This document shows positions 7,260 to 15,330 of a stretch of 35,891 nucleotides of DNA, piece by piece. Position numbers and translations under genes: made by a program. Under the pieces are notes generated by a model. The model saw only the letters and a list, made by a program, of their open reading frames with translations, made no database searches and was not told the origin of the DNA. Every line of letters begins with the position of its first letter. Position 1 is the stretch's first letter. Source of the DNA: Aphanocapsa lilacina HA4352-LM1 (lineage in GTDB: Bacteria > Cyanobacteriota > Cyanobacteriia > Gloeobacterales > Gloeobacteraceae); NCBI GenBank assembly GCA_019359725.1, contig JAHHGR010000050.1:1-35891 (forward strand). The letters are read 5' to 3'.

Positions 7260-7679
7260 ATGACGCCTGTCAGCGGCAAAGAGTTACTGAAGCTTATCAA
7301 ACAGAACCCCGGCAAATCCGCCAAACAGCTTGCTGAGATGGCAGGCTACACGACCGTGACTAAGACCGGTCAAAAACGCGTCAAGATGCTCGCCTTTCAA
7401 AGTGCGGTGCTCGAGGCCAACAACATTGCCATCAAGCCCGAACAAGAAGAAGTAGAAACCGTCCGCGGTGGTCGCAAGGCAAGCTACCGCATCCAGGTTC
7501 AGCAAAACGGCAATCTGCTCATTGGCTCGGCCTATACCCGCCAGATGGGTTTGATCCCCGGCACTGAATTTGAGATTCAGATCGGGCGCAAGCACATCAA
7601 GCTCCTCCAGGTGGGCATGCTCGGAAGCGGCGAAGATTCTGGCGAAGCCGCCGAATCGAAGGAACTCATGGCAGTTTGA
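7260..7679 (+). CDS. cyAbrB-type transcriptional regulator
   Basis: This 139-residue protein belongs to the cyanobacterial AbrB-like family (cyAbrB, including CalA and Sll0822-type proteins), which regulates carbon/nitrogen metabolism, hydrogenase and stress genes. The N-terminal half holds the family block KELLKLIKQ followed by GYTTVTKTGQKRVKMLAF (about 28-46). The conserved region GGRKASYRIQVQQNGNLLIG and AYTRQMGLIPGTEFEIQIGRKHIKLLQV (about 70-118, cited as two blocks) corresponds to the AbrB-like DNA-binding fold, which in this family lies at the C-terminus. An acidic tail follows. A perfect palindrome (7214-7228) lies just upstream, and a 17-bp hairpin ends the unit. Cyanobacteria usually have two paralogues; which one this is cannot be told here. 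Confidence 0.92.
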   Translation: MTPVSGKELLKLIKQNPGKSAKQLAEMAGYTTVTKTGQKRVKMLAFQSAVLEANNIAIKPEQEEVETVRGGRKASYRIQVQQNGNLLIGSAYTRQMGLIPGTEFEIQIGRKHIKLLQVGMLGSGEDSGEAAESKELMAV

Positions 7680-7732
7680 GTAACCGTTCGTCGGAGTGTC
7701 CTGCGCGGCACGCCATTCGGAACGGATTTGCA

Positions 7733-7768
7733 GGTAGGGTGCTGCGGTTGTAACCGCAGCACCCTACC
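7733..7768. terminator. Long perfect hairpin after cyAbrB
   Basis: GGTAGGGTGCTGCGGTT (7733-7749) is exactly complementary to 7752-7768, separated by 2 bases, so the folded form has a small loop at the top of the stem. It is followed by CTTTG, a weak T-tract. It lies 53 bases after the cyAbrB stop codon and probably terminates that transcript. Confidence 0.75.
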
Positions 7769-7968
7769 CTTTGAGCTTGCAACTTGTAACAAAATGATCC
7801 CCTCCCGTGCTACAGTTCTTAACTGTCTCGGCGGCGCAAAGCCTTTGCCCCAAGAGGATTTTCCTGTTTTAAGCTCAGAAATTCTTGCTGCCGTCCGTTG
7901 AATTTTAATTACGATATCCAGCCCTGTTCCGAGTCGATGTTCAAAATAGGCTCAGGGTTCTGGCGAAT

Positions 7969-8214
7969 GTGATGCGGGCATCTGGGCAAGCGATTTTCCA
8001 CAGTGGGCGTTTGAGCGTTTTGTTGATGGCTCTGCCGCTGGCGCTGTTTCTGGTGCTGACTGTACTGCCGGTGCTGTTGCTGATGCCATTTTTGACGGCG
8101 CTGTTTGGTCTCTTGATGGCCTCCAAGGGCGTCCGGCAGTGGCTGGCGCACCGGGAGCGCCAGCGCATGAAGCGTGTTCGCAGTCAACTGATCGCAAGCC
8201 TGGCGACCTGGTGA
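7969..8214 (+). CDS. Small membrane protein, unknown function
   Basis: An 81-residue frame with one long hydrophobic stretch (residues about 15-50, rich in Leu, Pro and Val), probably one helical hairpin or two short helices, followed by a basic cytoplasmic tail (HRERQRMKRVRSQL). No family is recognised. ATG pairs at 7969 and 7972 are both possible starts, and no strong Shine-Dalgarno sequence is seen. It stands alone between the cyAbrB hairpin and the O-methyltransferase gene, on the same strand as both. The charge distribution makes it likely to be a real inner-membrane protein. Confidence 0.55.
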   Translation: MMRASGQAIFHSGRLSVLLMALPLALFLVLTVLPVLLLMPFLTALFGLLMASKGVRQWLAHRERQRMKRVRSQLIASLATW

Positions 8215-8316
8215 TCCGGACCGCCGGCGGTCTTCGCCAACCAGGCGATTCGATCGCTTGCGCAGCTTTGTACCTCTGGGTTAGCCTGCCCGGCATAACC
8301 TAGCTGTAAGTACGCC

Positions 8317-8997
8317 ATGGCGGACGACGACTCGCGCACCGGTAGAGCCCACTACACAAGCCCAGCCATACGGGCTTACCTCGACGATCTTTACCTTCCC
8401 CCAGATCCGGATCTAGCCTATGCTGTGGCTGAACTCGACCGCGCAGGGATGCCGCGCATCCAGGTCTCCGCCACCGAGGGCAAGATTCTCTACCTGCTTG
8501 TGCAGATGATCCGGGCGCGCAGGGTGGTTGAATTCGGGACTCTCTCCGGCTACTCGGGTCTGTGGATACTCAAGGCCATGGGCCAGGACGGCCATCTGTG
8601 GACCTGCGAGTACAACCCCGAGCACGCCCGGGTGGCGCGGGGAGTCTTCGAGCGAGCGGGCTACGGCCCGCAGGTGAGCATTTTTGAAGGAGCGGGCCTG
8701 CAAAGCCTCGACAAGCTGGCCCACTTCGCTCCCTTTGACGCCGTTTTCCTGGATGCCGACAAATCCGGCTATGCCCGCTACGCCCGCTGGGCCTTTGAGC
8801 ACCTCAGGCCGGGGGGCCTGATTATCGGCGACAACACCTATCTGTTTGGCTACCTGACCGGGCGCGCTCCGGACCATCAGTGGAATGCGCAAGCTATCGA
8901 GGCGATGCGCGACTTTCATGCCTTTGTCGCTGCCCACTGCACCGCTGTCTGTCTACCTACCCCCGACGGCCTCACCGTCGGCATGAAACCCTACTGA
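8317..8997 (+). CDS. SAM-dependent O-methyltransferase, family 3 (caffeoyl-CoA type)
   Basis: A 226-residue class I methyltransferase of the O-methyltransferase family 3 (catechol/caffeoyl-CoA type), about the usual length. The SAM-binding motif is VVEFGTLSGYSGLW (about 70-83), and the metal/catechol-binding region is FDAVFLDADKSGY followed by GGLIIGDNTYL, with the conserved Asp residues in place. These enzymes need a divalent metal and methylate vicinal hydroxyls; the substrate here is unknown. ATG 8317 is the first start. It may share a transcript with the small membrane protein at 9051, which follows after 53 bases. Confidence 0.9.
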   Translation: MADDDSRTGRAHYTSPAIRAYLDDLYLPPDPDLAYAVAELDRAGMPRIQVSATEGKILYLLVQMIRARRVVEFGTLSGYSGLWILKAMGQDGHLWTCEYNPEHARVARGVFERAGYGPQVSIFEGAGLQSLDKLAHFAPFDAVFLDADKSGYARYARWAFEHLRPGGLIIGDNTYLFGYLTGRAPDHQWNAQAIEAMRDFHAFVAAHCTAVCLPTPDGLTVGMKPY

Positions 8998-9050
8998 ACC
9001 GTGCCGATGGTAAAATTGGCCCTGTCGATCTGCCTTCAACGGTGGCTGCG

Positions 9051-9281
9051 ATGAAGCCTGTAAATAACCAGACAGTTCCCGAGCGGACTTGCGGCCAGGT
9101 GAACGACGAGCCCTACAGCCTCCGGCGCGAGATCGGCCGGGGCTGGGCCTGGGTGACCTTTGTCTGGCACATGCTGACCCGTCTGGGTGGGCTGCGCGCT
9201 ACGATCCGCAGCCTGGTGTTTCTGGTGACCTTGCTTATCAAGCGCACCCTGGTCACCTGGGGATGGATCGCCAACCGGTAG
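9051..9281 (+). CDS. Small membrane-associated protein, unknown function
   Basis: A 76-residue frame from ATG 9051, with GGTGG 5-9 bases upstream. The first 25 residues are polar. The remainder is amphipathic to hydrophobic with regularly spaced Arg/Lys (GWAWVTFVWHMLTRLGG, then LVFLVTLLIKRTLVTWGWIANR as two adjacent blocks), suggesting one or two membrane-surface helices. No family is recognised. A longer in-frame reading from 8880 overlaps the methyltransferase and is unlikely. Confidence 0.55.
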   Translation: MKPVNNQTVPERTCGQVNDEPYSLRREIGRGWAWVTFVWHMLTRLGGLRATIRSLVFLVTLLIKRTLVTWGWIANR

Positions 9282-9338
9282 CGTGGATCTGAAGCACTTG
9301 CCAGGCTGTGTGGTCTGAGTTAGCCTGCCTGAGATAGT

Positions 9339-9914
9339 TTGGCTGGCAGCACTAAGTTGTACTACGACGCAGGACAATTCGAATTCGTCGCGCAACTGGA
9401 GACCCACTGGCAGACAATCCGCCAGGAACTTGAACATCTAGGTGACGGCGATTTTATCGCCTGGCCCGAAAAATATTTGTATGGTCAGGGCTGGGACATT
9501 TTTGGCCTCTATGCCTTCGGGATCAAAGTCGGCGCCAACTGCAAACTTTGCCCCGAGACGACCCGGCTGGTCGAGCAGATCCCCGGTCTGGTGAGCGCCG
9601 GTTTTTCTTCGCTCAAGCCGGGCACCCATATCGCCCCGCACACCGGTTATCCGGACGGTCTGTTGCGGTGTCACCTGGGACTAATCGTCCCGGACGGCAG
9701 CGCGCTGCGGGTGGGAGAAGCGGTGCGAAGCTGGCGAGAAGGGTGCTGTCTGGTTTTTGACGACGCCACCGAACACGAAGCCTGGAATCGGGGCAGCTTT
9801 ACCCGTATCGTACTGCTGCTTGACTTCAAGGCTCCGGCGGGTTTGCTGTCTGTGCCGGTAAAACCCGAAAGCAAGGGTCTGGCTGCGTTGTTCGGGTTCT
9901 TGAAAAAAAAGTAA
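9339..9914 (+). CDS. Aspartyl/asparaginyl beta-hydroxylase-like dioxygenase
   Basis: A 191-residue protein matching the aspartyl/asparaginyl beta-hydroxylase (AspH) domain, an Fe(II)/2-oxoglutarate dioxygenase fold. The two iron-binding His are in LLRCHLGLIVPDG (about 107-119) and DDATEHEAWNRG (about 141-152), and the Arg expected to hold 2-oxoglutarate is in FTRIVLLLDF. The N-terminal PHTG motif (HIAPHTGYPDG) is also typical. In bacteria such proteins hydroxylate peptide or lipid substrates; the target here is unknown. The first in-frame start is TTG 9339, preceded by GAGATAG, and no ATG lies near. A run of Lys and Phe ends the protein (FGFLKKK). Confidence 0.85.
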   Translation: MAGSTKLYYDAGQFEFVAQLETHWQTIRQELEHLGDGDFIAWPEKYLYGQGWDIFGLYAFGIKVGANCKLCPETTRLVEQIPGLVSAGFSSLKPGTHIAPHTGYPDGLLRCHLGLIVPDGSALRVGEAVRSWREGCCLVFDDATEHEAWNRGSFTRIVLLLDFKAPAGLLSVPVKPESKGLAALFGFLKKK

Positions 9915-9947
9915 GTGCCGGCAGGTGCACCTCCGGCAAAATCGGTG

Positions 9948-10448
9948 TCAAAGGTCGAGCGCGCATCGCACCTGAGCTATCTGGCGTGATATCGTCTCCA
10001 ACCTGTCCATGTCGGTGACCACGGCCTGCTCGGGTTCCTCAAGCGTCTCGAACTGGCTTTTGAGCAGTTCTGGCGGCATGAAGTGCCCACCGCTTACCGC
10101 TCGCCCGCGCACCCGTTCGGTGGCAAGCTCCGGGCTGATCTTGAGATAAACGAACTCAACTGGCTCATCGCTGCCCCGCAGCAGGCGACGGTAATTTTCT
10201 TTGAGAGCCGAGCAAGCCAATACAACATTTTCGCCCCGCGCCAACCAGCCCTCGATCCCCAGCCGCATCCGCACCAGCCAGGGAGCACGGTCTGCGTCGT
10301 CGAGGGGCTGAGCGCTGCGCATCTTAGCGACGGCTTCGGGGGCGTGAAAATCATCTCCGTCGGCAAAGCGCCAGCCCAAGTCGGCTGCAAGAGCGCAGCC
10401 GAACCGGCTCTTGCCAGCACCGGAGACACCCAGCACGATGATGACCAT
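9948..10448 (-). CDS. gntK: Gluconokinase, GntK type
   Basis: Gluconokinase phosphorylates D-gluconate to 6-phosphogluconate, feeding the oxidative pentose-phosphate pathway in the cytosol. The protein is 166 residues, the normal GntK size. The P-loop GVSGAGKS lies at 7-14, the substrate motif DGDDFH follows at about 30-35, and the family blocks PLDDADRAPWL, CSALKENYR and GHFMPPELLKSQFETLE are all present. I chose ATG 10448 because it places the P-loop at the usual distance from the N-terminus; the frame is also open from 10487. It runs in the same direction as dps, 52 bases downstream of the dps stop. Confidence 0.92.
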   Translation of the reverse strand: MVIIVLGVSGAGKSRFGCALAADLGWRFADGDDFHAPEAVAKMRSAQPLDDADRAPWLVRMRLGIEGWLARGENVVLACSALKENYRRLLRGSDEPVEFVYLKISPELATERVRGRAVSGGHFMPPELLKSQFETLEEPEQAVVTDMDRLETISRQIAQVRCALDL

Positions 10449-10499
10449 AGATCGAACAGGGGCGCCCGGTGTCCCCATCGGCACCAAGCGCCCGCAATC

Positions 10500-11045
10500 T
10501 TACTTCAGCTCAGCGTGGGCGCGCACATCCGACCCAGGGGTACGGCTGGGAGTAGGCTCGATCGCTTCACCCTCGATAAACGAACGCAACATCCAGGCCA
10601 TCTCCTCGTGCTGCTCCATCAGGCCGGTCAAAAAGTCCGCCGTGCCTTCATCGCCGAACTTCTCAGAACAGGCATCGACGTGCTCGCGCAGGTTGCGGAT
10701 GATGAGCTCGTGGTCGGCAAGCAAATTGGCTACCATCCCCTGGGCGTTCGGGATATCGCCGGCGTGCTCTTTGACCGAGGCATACTCGAGAAAGCCCTTG
10801 GCGGTACCGACCGGGTAGCCACCTAGAGCCCGTGCACGCTCTGCAAGCGCATCGATGTTGGTGGTCAACGCTTCGTACTGCTCTTCCCAGAGCGTATGGA
10901 GCGAACGAAACTGGGGACCCACCACGTCCCAGTGGTACTTCTTGGTCTTGATGAGCACCAGGTAGGCATCGGACAAATCCCGATTGAGCAGGTCGATGAC
11001 CCCCTCTCGCTGTTCAGTGCTCAGGCCAATGTTCAACTTAGGCAT
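10500..11045 (-). CDS. dps: Dps-family ferritin-like DNA-protection protein
   Basis: A 181-residue Dps protein, a 12-subunit cage that oxidises Fe(II) with peroxide and protects DNA under starvation or oxidative stress. The inter-subunit ferroxidase site is intact: H38 and H50 (KYHWDVVGPQFRSLHTLW) and D65 and E69 (NIDALAER), with the exact spacing known from Listeria Dps. The C-terminal tail is slightly longer than usual. GGAGAGCGCAGAG lies just upstream of ATG 11045. gntK follows on the same strand, possibly co-transcribed. No promoter element or Fur/PerR-like site was clearly visible. Confidence 0.95.
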   Translation of the reverse strand: MPKLNIGLSTEQREGVIDLLNRDLSDAYLVLIKTKKYHWDVVGPQFRSLHTLWEEQYEALTTNIDALAERARALGGYPVGTAKGFLEYASVKEHAGDIPNAQGMVANLLADHELIIRNLREHVDACSEKFGDEGTADFLTGLMEQHEEMAWMLRSFIEGEAIEPTPSRTPGSDVRAHAELK

Positions 11046-11162
11046 AGCTCTGCGCTCTCCGATTTTTATTTTTACCCAATCCAGTCAACCAATTTGGCCT
11101 CTATGCAGACATCTCCCCCGGGACCGATACTGGTGTGAAGCTGCACGATGAGGCAAAGCGCG

Positions 11163-12137
11163 ATGATTTTGGTGACAGGCGGCGCTGGCTACATCGGCTC
11201 CCACGTGGTTCTTGCTCTACAGGCCGCGGGCTTCGAGGTGCTGGTGTACGACAACCTGGTTTATGGCCATGCCGAGTTTGTCCCGGCCCCGATGCTGATC
11301 CGCGGCGACCTTGAAGATCGCGTGGGGCTCGCGCGCCTGTTTGCCGCGCATCCGCTCGAGGCGGTCATCCACATGGCGGCCTACGCCTACGTGGGCGAAT
11401 CGGTCACCAAACCCGCCGTCTACTACCGCAACAACGTCTACGGCACGCTCTGCCTGCTGGAGGCGATGGTCGAAGCCGGCGTCAAGCAAATCGTCTTCTC
11501 CTCTACCTGCGCCACCTACGGCGAACCCGAACAGATCCCGATCACCGAAACCCATCCCCAGCGACCCATCAATCCCTACGGATTCACCAAGCTGGCGGTC
11601 GAGCGAATGCTGCGCGACTTCGACCGCGCCTATGGCCTGCGATCGGTGGTCTTTCGCTACTTCAACGCCGCGGGCGCTGATCCCGACGCCCGGGTCGGCG
11701 AAGACCACGATCCTGAGACCCATATCATTCCGCTGGTGCTCGATGTCGCCCTCGGTCGTCGGCCCCACATCACCGTCTTCGGCTGCGACTACGACACCCC
11801 CGACGGCACCTGCGTGCGCGACTACATCCATGTAAGCGACCTGGCCGACGCCCATGTGCTGGGATTGAAATACCTCAAATCCGGCGGCCCGACCGAGGTG
11901 TTCAACCTGGGCAACGGCAGCGGCTTTTCGGTGCAACAAGTGATCGACACGGCCGGACAAGTCGCCGGACGCGAAATAGGCGTGCAGATGGGTGCGCGCC
12001 GTCCCGGCGACCCGGCGACGCTGGTGGGCTCCGCCGAGCGCGCCCGCGAGATTCTCGGCTGGCAACCGCGCTTTGCGGATTTGCAGACCATCGTCCGCAC
12101 CGCCTGGACCTGGCACCAGAAACGCTTCGGCAGCTAA
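11163..12137 (+). CDS. galE: UDP-glucose 4-epimerase
   Basis: GalE interconverts UDP-glucose and UDP-galactose, supplying galactose units for polysaccharides and galactolipids. This 324-residue protein is an extended short-chain dehydrogenase. The NAD-binding motif TGGAGYIGSH is at 5-14, the catalytic Ser/Thr are in FSSTCATYG, and the Tyr and Lys are in NPYGFTK. The UDP-sugar-binding part (RYFNAAGADPD, DGTCVRDYIHVSDLA) is complete. ATG 11163 (MILVTGG) is preferred to 11148 because GAGG lies 10 bases upstream and the Rossmann motif starts at once. The tRNA-Ala gene follows 41 bases after the stop. Confidence 0.95.
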   Translation: MILVTGGAGYIGSHVVLALQAAGFEVLVYDNLVYGHAEFVPAPMLIRGDLEDRVGLARLFAAHPLEAVIHMAAYAYVGESVTKPAVYYRNNVYGTLCLLEAMVEAGVKQIVFSSTCATYGEPEQIPITETHPQRPINPYGFTKLAVERMLRDFDRAYGLRSVVFRYFNAAGADPDARVGEDHDPETHIIPLVLDVALGRRPHITVFGCDYDTPDGTCVRDYIHVSDLADAHVLGLKYLKSGGPTEVFNLGNGSGFSVQQVIDTAGQVAGREIGVQMGARRPGDPATLVGSAERAREILGWQPRFADLQTIVRTAWTWHQKRFGS

Positions 12138-12178
12138 ATTGCAGCGAGTAAGCCGGCAATGTTAGGCTGGTTTCCCGC

Positions 12179-12251
12179 GGGGAGTTAGCTCAGTTGGTAG
12201 AGCGCAGCAATCGCACTGCTGAGGTCAGGGGTTCGAATCCCCTACTCTCCA
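12179..12251 (+). tRNA. tRNA-Ala(CGC)
   Basis: A 73-nucleotide cloverleaf. The 7-bp acceptor stem (GGGGAGT with ACTCTCC) contains the G3-U70 wobble pair that identifies alanine tRNAs. The D arm is GCTC-AGTTGGTA-GAGC, the anticodon stem is CAGCA/TGCTG with loop ATCGCAC, giving anticodon CGC (reads GCG), and the T arm is AGGGG-TTCGAAT-CCCCT. The discriminator base is A. CCA is not encoded, as is common in cyanobacteria. There is no intron. Confidence 0.97.
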
Positions 12252-12370
12252 CTTTTAATACGCTCGTAGCCTTGGACGGGCCTGGAGACTGCTTCCTGTG
12301 TCAGCTTTAGCGCCCTACTGTGCTCGAGCCGAGCCGGATCCTCCAGGCTGAACACGACTTGACCGGCTCT

Positions 12371-13132
12371 CTAGGTTCGGTCGATAAGCTCCAGATAAGC
12401 AGGCATCCCTTCGCCTGCCACCCGGCAGGCTTCGCGATCTACAGCAAGCAAGTCGTCTCCCCAGATCACTTTGCCGCAGGGGGCAGGGGTGCCGACGTCG
12501 GGCTGCCAGTCTTTGCTGATAAATTTTTGGCCCCCGTCCACGACCGCGCCGTCGAAGAGGATACCGATGGTCGTGTATACATCGCAAATGACCCGGTGCA
12601 CATCGGGGCGGTGCAGTTGGCCGCGCGCATGGGGACTGCGCGCCCGATAGCGCTCGCGCGGAAACAGGCCATAGAGATTTTTGAGCGCACAACTCATCAG
12701 CACAGCCTCTTTGAGGATGGTGCGCTTCAAGGCGCCGACGCTGATGCGGCAATCGACCTCTTCCAACAGCTGTGGCGCCCACAACTCGGCGAAGCGCTGC
12801 GGAACCGTTGCCCGGTTGGGATAGGGTTTGCAGGGCAGGCTGTCGGCATCCAGAAAACGCACACCCTCGCTGAGCAGGGCTCCCAGGCCCAATTTACGAG
12901 CGATCACCTCAGCCTCCAACCGGTGGCAAACGCCTTCGACAACCAAGATCTCCGCAGAGCCGTTGACCCGGCGAATACCGGAAATGACCTCACCCAGTAC
13001 AGACATACCCACCGTCACCGGCGGTCCTGCCGGGTAGCCCAGGTTGGGTTTGATCAGGACTTGCCGGGCGTTATGGGCGGCAGCCGGGGGCACATAGACA
13101 AACTTTTCGGCGTCGACGAGGTGAACACGCAT
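12371..13132 (-). CDS. DUF362-family protein
   Basis: A 253-residue protein of the DUF362 family (uncharacterised; often found with iron-sulfur or redox proteins). The conserved blocks are VLIKPNLGYPAGPPVTV near residues 25-42, LVVEGVCHR near 63, KRTILKEAVLMSCALKNLYG near 140-159 and the C-terminal KVIWGDDLLAVD. There is no CxxCxxC ferredoxin motif, so this copy lacks the ferredoxin domain some relatives carry. No signal peptide or membrane segment is seen. It is divergent from the aldo/keto reductase with 62 bases between start codons, so the two may share a regulatory region. No good Shine-Dalgarno sequence is visible. Confidence 0.8.
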   Translation of the reverse strand: MRVHLVDAEKFVYVPPAAAHNARQVLIKPNLGYPAGPPVTVGMSVLGEVISGIRRVNGSAEILVVEGVCHRLEAEVIARKLGLGALLSEGVRFLDADSLPCKPYPNRATVPQRFAELWAPQLLEEVDCRISVGALKRTILKEAVLMSCALKNLYGLFPRERYRARSPHARGQLHRPDVHRVICDVYTTIGILFDGAVVDGGQKFISKDWQPDVGTPAPCGKVIWGDDLLAVDREACRVAGEGMPAYLELIDRT

Positions 13133-13194
13133 CGGCGGATGGAGGAAACCCTCTCCATTGTGTGGTCGGATCGAACGAGAGCATGGAGGCTGCC

Positions 13195-14130
13195 ATGGCC
13201 GAAGAACTGAACCGTCGCGAATTTCTCATCACAGGGTTTGCGGCGGCTGCCGCGGCCGGGGCCAGTGAGCCCGCCGCCACCGTGGGTACGCTTCCTGAGC
13301 GGATTTTGGGGCGTACGGGGGAGCGGGTGACGCTCTTGGGTCTTGGGGGCGCTTCAACGCGTACGCCGCTCTCCAACGGCCGACGGGAGGAAGCAATAGC
13401 GATCATTGAGCGTGCCCTTGCTCTGGGGATCACCTACTTCGACACCGCCGCCACCTACGGCACCAGCGAGGAGTACCTGGGCGAGGTAGTGGCTCGCCGC
13501 CGCAAAGGCATGTTTCTGGCCACCAAAAGCGACGAGCGCACCCGCGACGGAGCCTGGCGCGAACTGGAGCGCTCGCTGAAGCGCCTGCGCACCGACTACA
13601 TCGATCTCTGGCAGATGCACCGCGCCTCGCTCCCCGAGCGCGACACCGCCCCGGCCTTCGCCAAAGACGGCGTCATCCGCGCCATCGAAGAAGCCAAAGC
13701 CCAAAAACTGATTCGCTTTGCCGGGGTCACCGGCCACCACCGCACCGATGTGCTCGCCGACTGGCTGGAGCGCTACCCCTTCGACGCCCTGCTCACCGTG
13801 GTCAACGCCGTCGATATCCACCACGCCGACTCGTTTATTCGCAAACTGCTGCCGGTGGCACAGGCGAAGAACGTCGGGGTGATCGCCATGAAGGTGCCCG
13901 CCTACGGCCAGATCCTCTCGGATCTGGACATCAAATCAGCCATGCACTACGCGCTGTCGCAGCCGGGGGTGGCCTGCTGCATCATCGCCTGCGACAGCGT
14001 CGCCATGCTCGAAGCCAACGTCGCCGCCGCCCGCAATTTTGCGCCGCTTACCGCCGAGCAGCAGGCGCGCATCACTGCACGCACAGCGGGCAACTGGCAG
14101 CGGGCCAGTTTCTATCGCGGCTGGACATAG
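13195..14130 (+). CDS. Tat-exported aldo/keto reductase
   Basis: A 311-residue protein with a twin-arginine signal (LNRREFLITG, then an Ala-rich hydrophobic stretch ending around residue 28), followed by an aldo/keto reductase TIM barrel. The catalytic tetrad residues are recognisable: Asp and Tyr in YFDTAATYGTSEEYLG, Lys in FLATKSDE and His in WQMHR. The Tat signal implies folding with cofactor (NADPH) in the cytoplasm and export to the periplasm. The start at 13195 is chosen because GGAGG lies 5 bases upstream; in-frame ATG 13183 and 13162 are less likely. Tat-linked aldo/keto reductases are known but have unclear substrates. Confidence 0.88.
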   Translation: MAEELNRREFLITGFAAAAAAGASEPAATVGTLPERILGRTGERVTLLGLGGASTRTPLSNGRREEAIAIIERALALGITYFDTAATYGTSEEYLGEVVARRRKGMFLATKSDERTRDGAWRELERSLKRLRTDYIDLWQMHRASLPERDTAPAFAKDGVIRAIEEAKAQKLIRFAGVTGHHRTDVLADWLERYPFDALLTVVNAVDIHHADSFIRKLLPVAQAKNVGVIAMKVPAYGQILSDLDIKSAMHYALSQPGVACCIIACDSVAMLEANVAAARNFAPLTAEQQARITARTAGNWQRASFYRGWT

Positions 14131-14153
14131 AGTTCACTGCTACGGTGGCGGTG

Positions 14154-14804
14154 ATGCGCTTGCGGAGCAAGCAGGCAATGGTGTTGGAAACACGACCGGC
14201 GGCCGAACAAAGAGTCCTACTGCACAATGTGCCCTGGCAAACCTTCGAGCATCTGCTGGAAGTACTGGGGGATAAAAGGGCCGCCAGGCTTGCCTACGAT
14301 CAGGGAACCCTGGAGATCATGAGCCCACTCGATCGGCATGAATCGGCAAAATCGTTGATTGGCAGGTTGATCGAAACTTGGAGCCTCTTTCAGAACCTGG
14401 ATATTGCCAGCCGGGGCTCCCTCACCCTCAGGCGCGAAGACCTGGCCCGCGGTGTCGAACCGGACGAGTGTTATTACATTCAAAACGAAAGTACTATCCG
14501 AAACGTTGCGCGCACCGATCTTCGCCGCGATCCTCCCCCGGACCTGGTGGTGGAAGTCGACATCACCAGTCCCTCCTCGCTGCGCATGGCCATCTACGCG
14601 GCCTTGGAGGTGCCGGAAGTCTGGCGCTACAACGGCGAGACGCTGCAGGTCTTCTGCCTGGAGTCGAAGGGCAGCTATCTGATGCAGTCCGCCAGTCGGG
14701 TGCTGGCTGGATTTCCCGTCGAGCGGGTGGCGCAATGGCTTGAGCAGGCGAAGATTGTCGGCGAGAGTGCCGTTGTCCGACAATTTATGGCGGAGTTTGG
14801 CTGA
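14154..14804 (+). CDS. Uma2-family (DUF820) PD-(D/E)xK fold protein
   Basis: About 216 residues, of the Uma2/DUF820 family that is strongly expanded in cyanobacteria and has a restriction-endonuclease-like fold. The core motif is PPDLVVEVDITSPS followed by AALEVPEVWRYN. The N-terminal part has LEIMSPLDRHE, also typical. The Lys usually expected after the acidic motif is not obvious in SLRMAIYAAL, so nuclease activity is uncertain. Possible starts are GTG 14145, ATG 14154 and ATG 14178. The 3' end overlaps the convergent GNAT gene by 20 bases. Confidence 0.85.
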   Translation: MRLRSKQAMVLETRPAAEQRVLLHNVPWQTFEHLLEVLGDKRAARLAYDQGTLEIMSPLDRHESAKSLIGRLIETWSLFQNLDIASRGSLTLRREDLARGVEPDECYYIQNESTIRNVARTDLRRDPPPDLVVEVDITSPSSLRMAIYAALEVPEVWRYNGETLQVFCLESKGSYLMQSASRVLAGFPVERVAQWLEQAKIVGESAVVRQFMAEFG

Positions 14805-15327
14805 TAGCGGCGAAGCTGCTCTCGATGGCGTAGTACTTATCCATAGAGCACTTGCCCATGGAACTCTTATACTCCTTGAATCCCTCGTAGCGCATGCCGC
14901 ATTTTTCCATCACTCGCCAGGAGGCAATATTTTCGGGCATGGCGGTGGCGACAATGCGCGTCAAGCCCAACCCCAAACCGTAGTCGAGCACGGCGCGTAC
15001 CGTCTCGCTCATGTAGCCTTTGCCCCAGAAGGGTTTACCCAGGCCGTAGCCCAGTTCGGTGTCGGGAGTCTCCTGCAAAAACCTCAAAAAGCAATACCCT
15101 GCGAACGCCCCGGACTCGCGGATGACGATGGCCCAGGCGCCGTGGCCGGGGTGCCGGTCGTACTGTACCCAGCGCCGGGTTATCTCCTGGACGACTTCGC
15201 GCGCGCGGGGCGTCTCGGAGGTATAGCGAACCACCTCCGGGTCACTCCAGAGCGCGTACATTTCGTCTTCATCGGCAATCGCAAGGGGCCGAAGCCGCAG
15301 TCTGGCCGTCTCGATCACTGGCAACAT
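14785..15327 (-). CDS. GNAT-family N-acetyltransferase, RimJ/RimL type
   Basis: A 180-residue acetyltransferase. The opening IETARLRLRPL and the acetyl-CoA-binding motif region (ELGYGLGKPFWGKGYMSE, residues about 92-109, R/QxxGxG-like with G-x-G-K-G-Y) are the RimJ/RimL branch signatures. The C-terminal ENIASWRVMEKCGMRYEG is also standard. The substrate could be a protein N-terminus or a small amine; nothing in the context decides. It lies 3 bases downstream of the queD-like stop on the same strand, so it may be co-transcribed with the que operon as its last gene. Confidence 0.9.
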   Translation of the reverse strand: MLPVIETARLRLRPLAIADEDEMYALWSDPEVVRYTSETPRAREVVQEITRRWVQYDRHPGHGAWAIVIRESGAFAGYCFLRFLQETPDTELGYGLGKPFWGKGYMSETVRAVLDYGLGLGLTRIVATAMPENIASWRVMEKCGMRYEGFKEYKSSMGKCSMDKYYAIESSFAAISQTPP

Positions 15328-15330
15328 CCG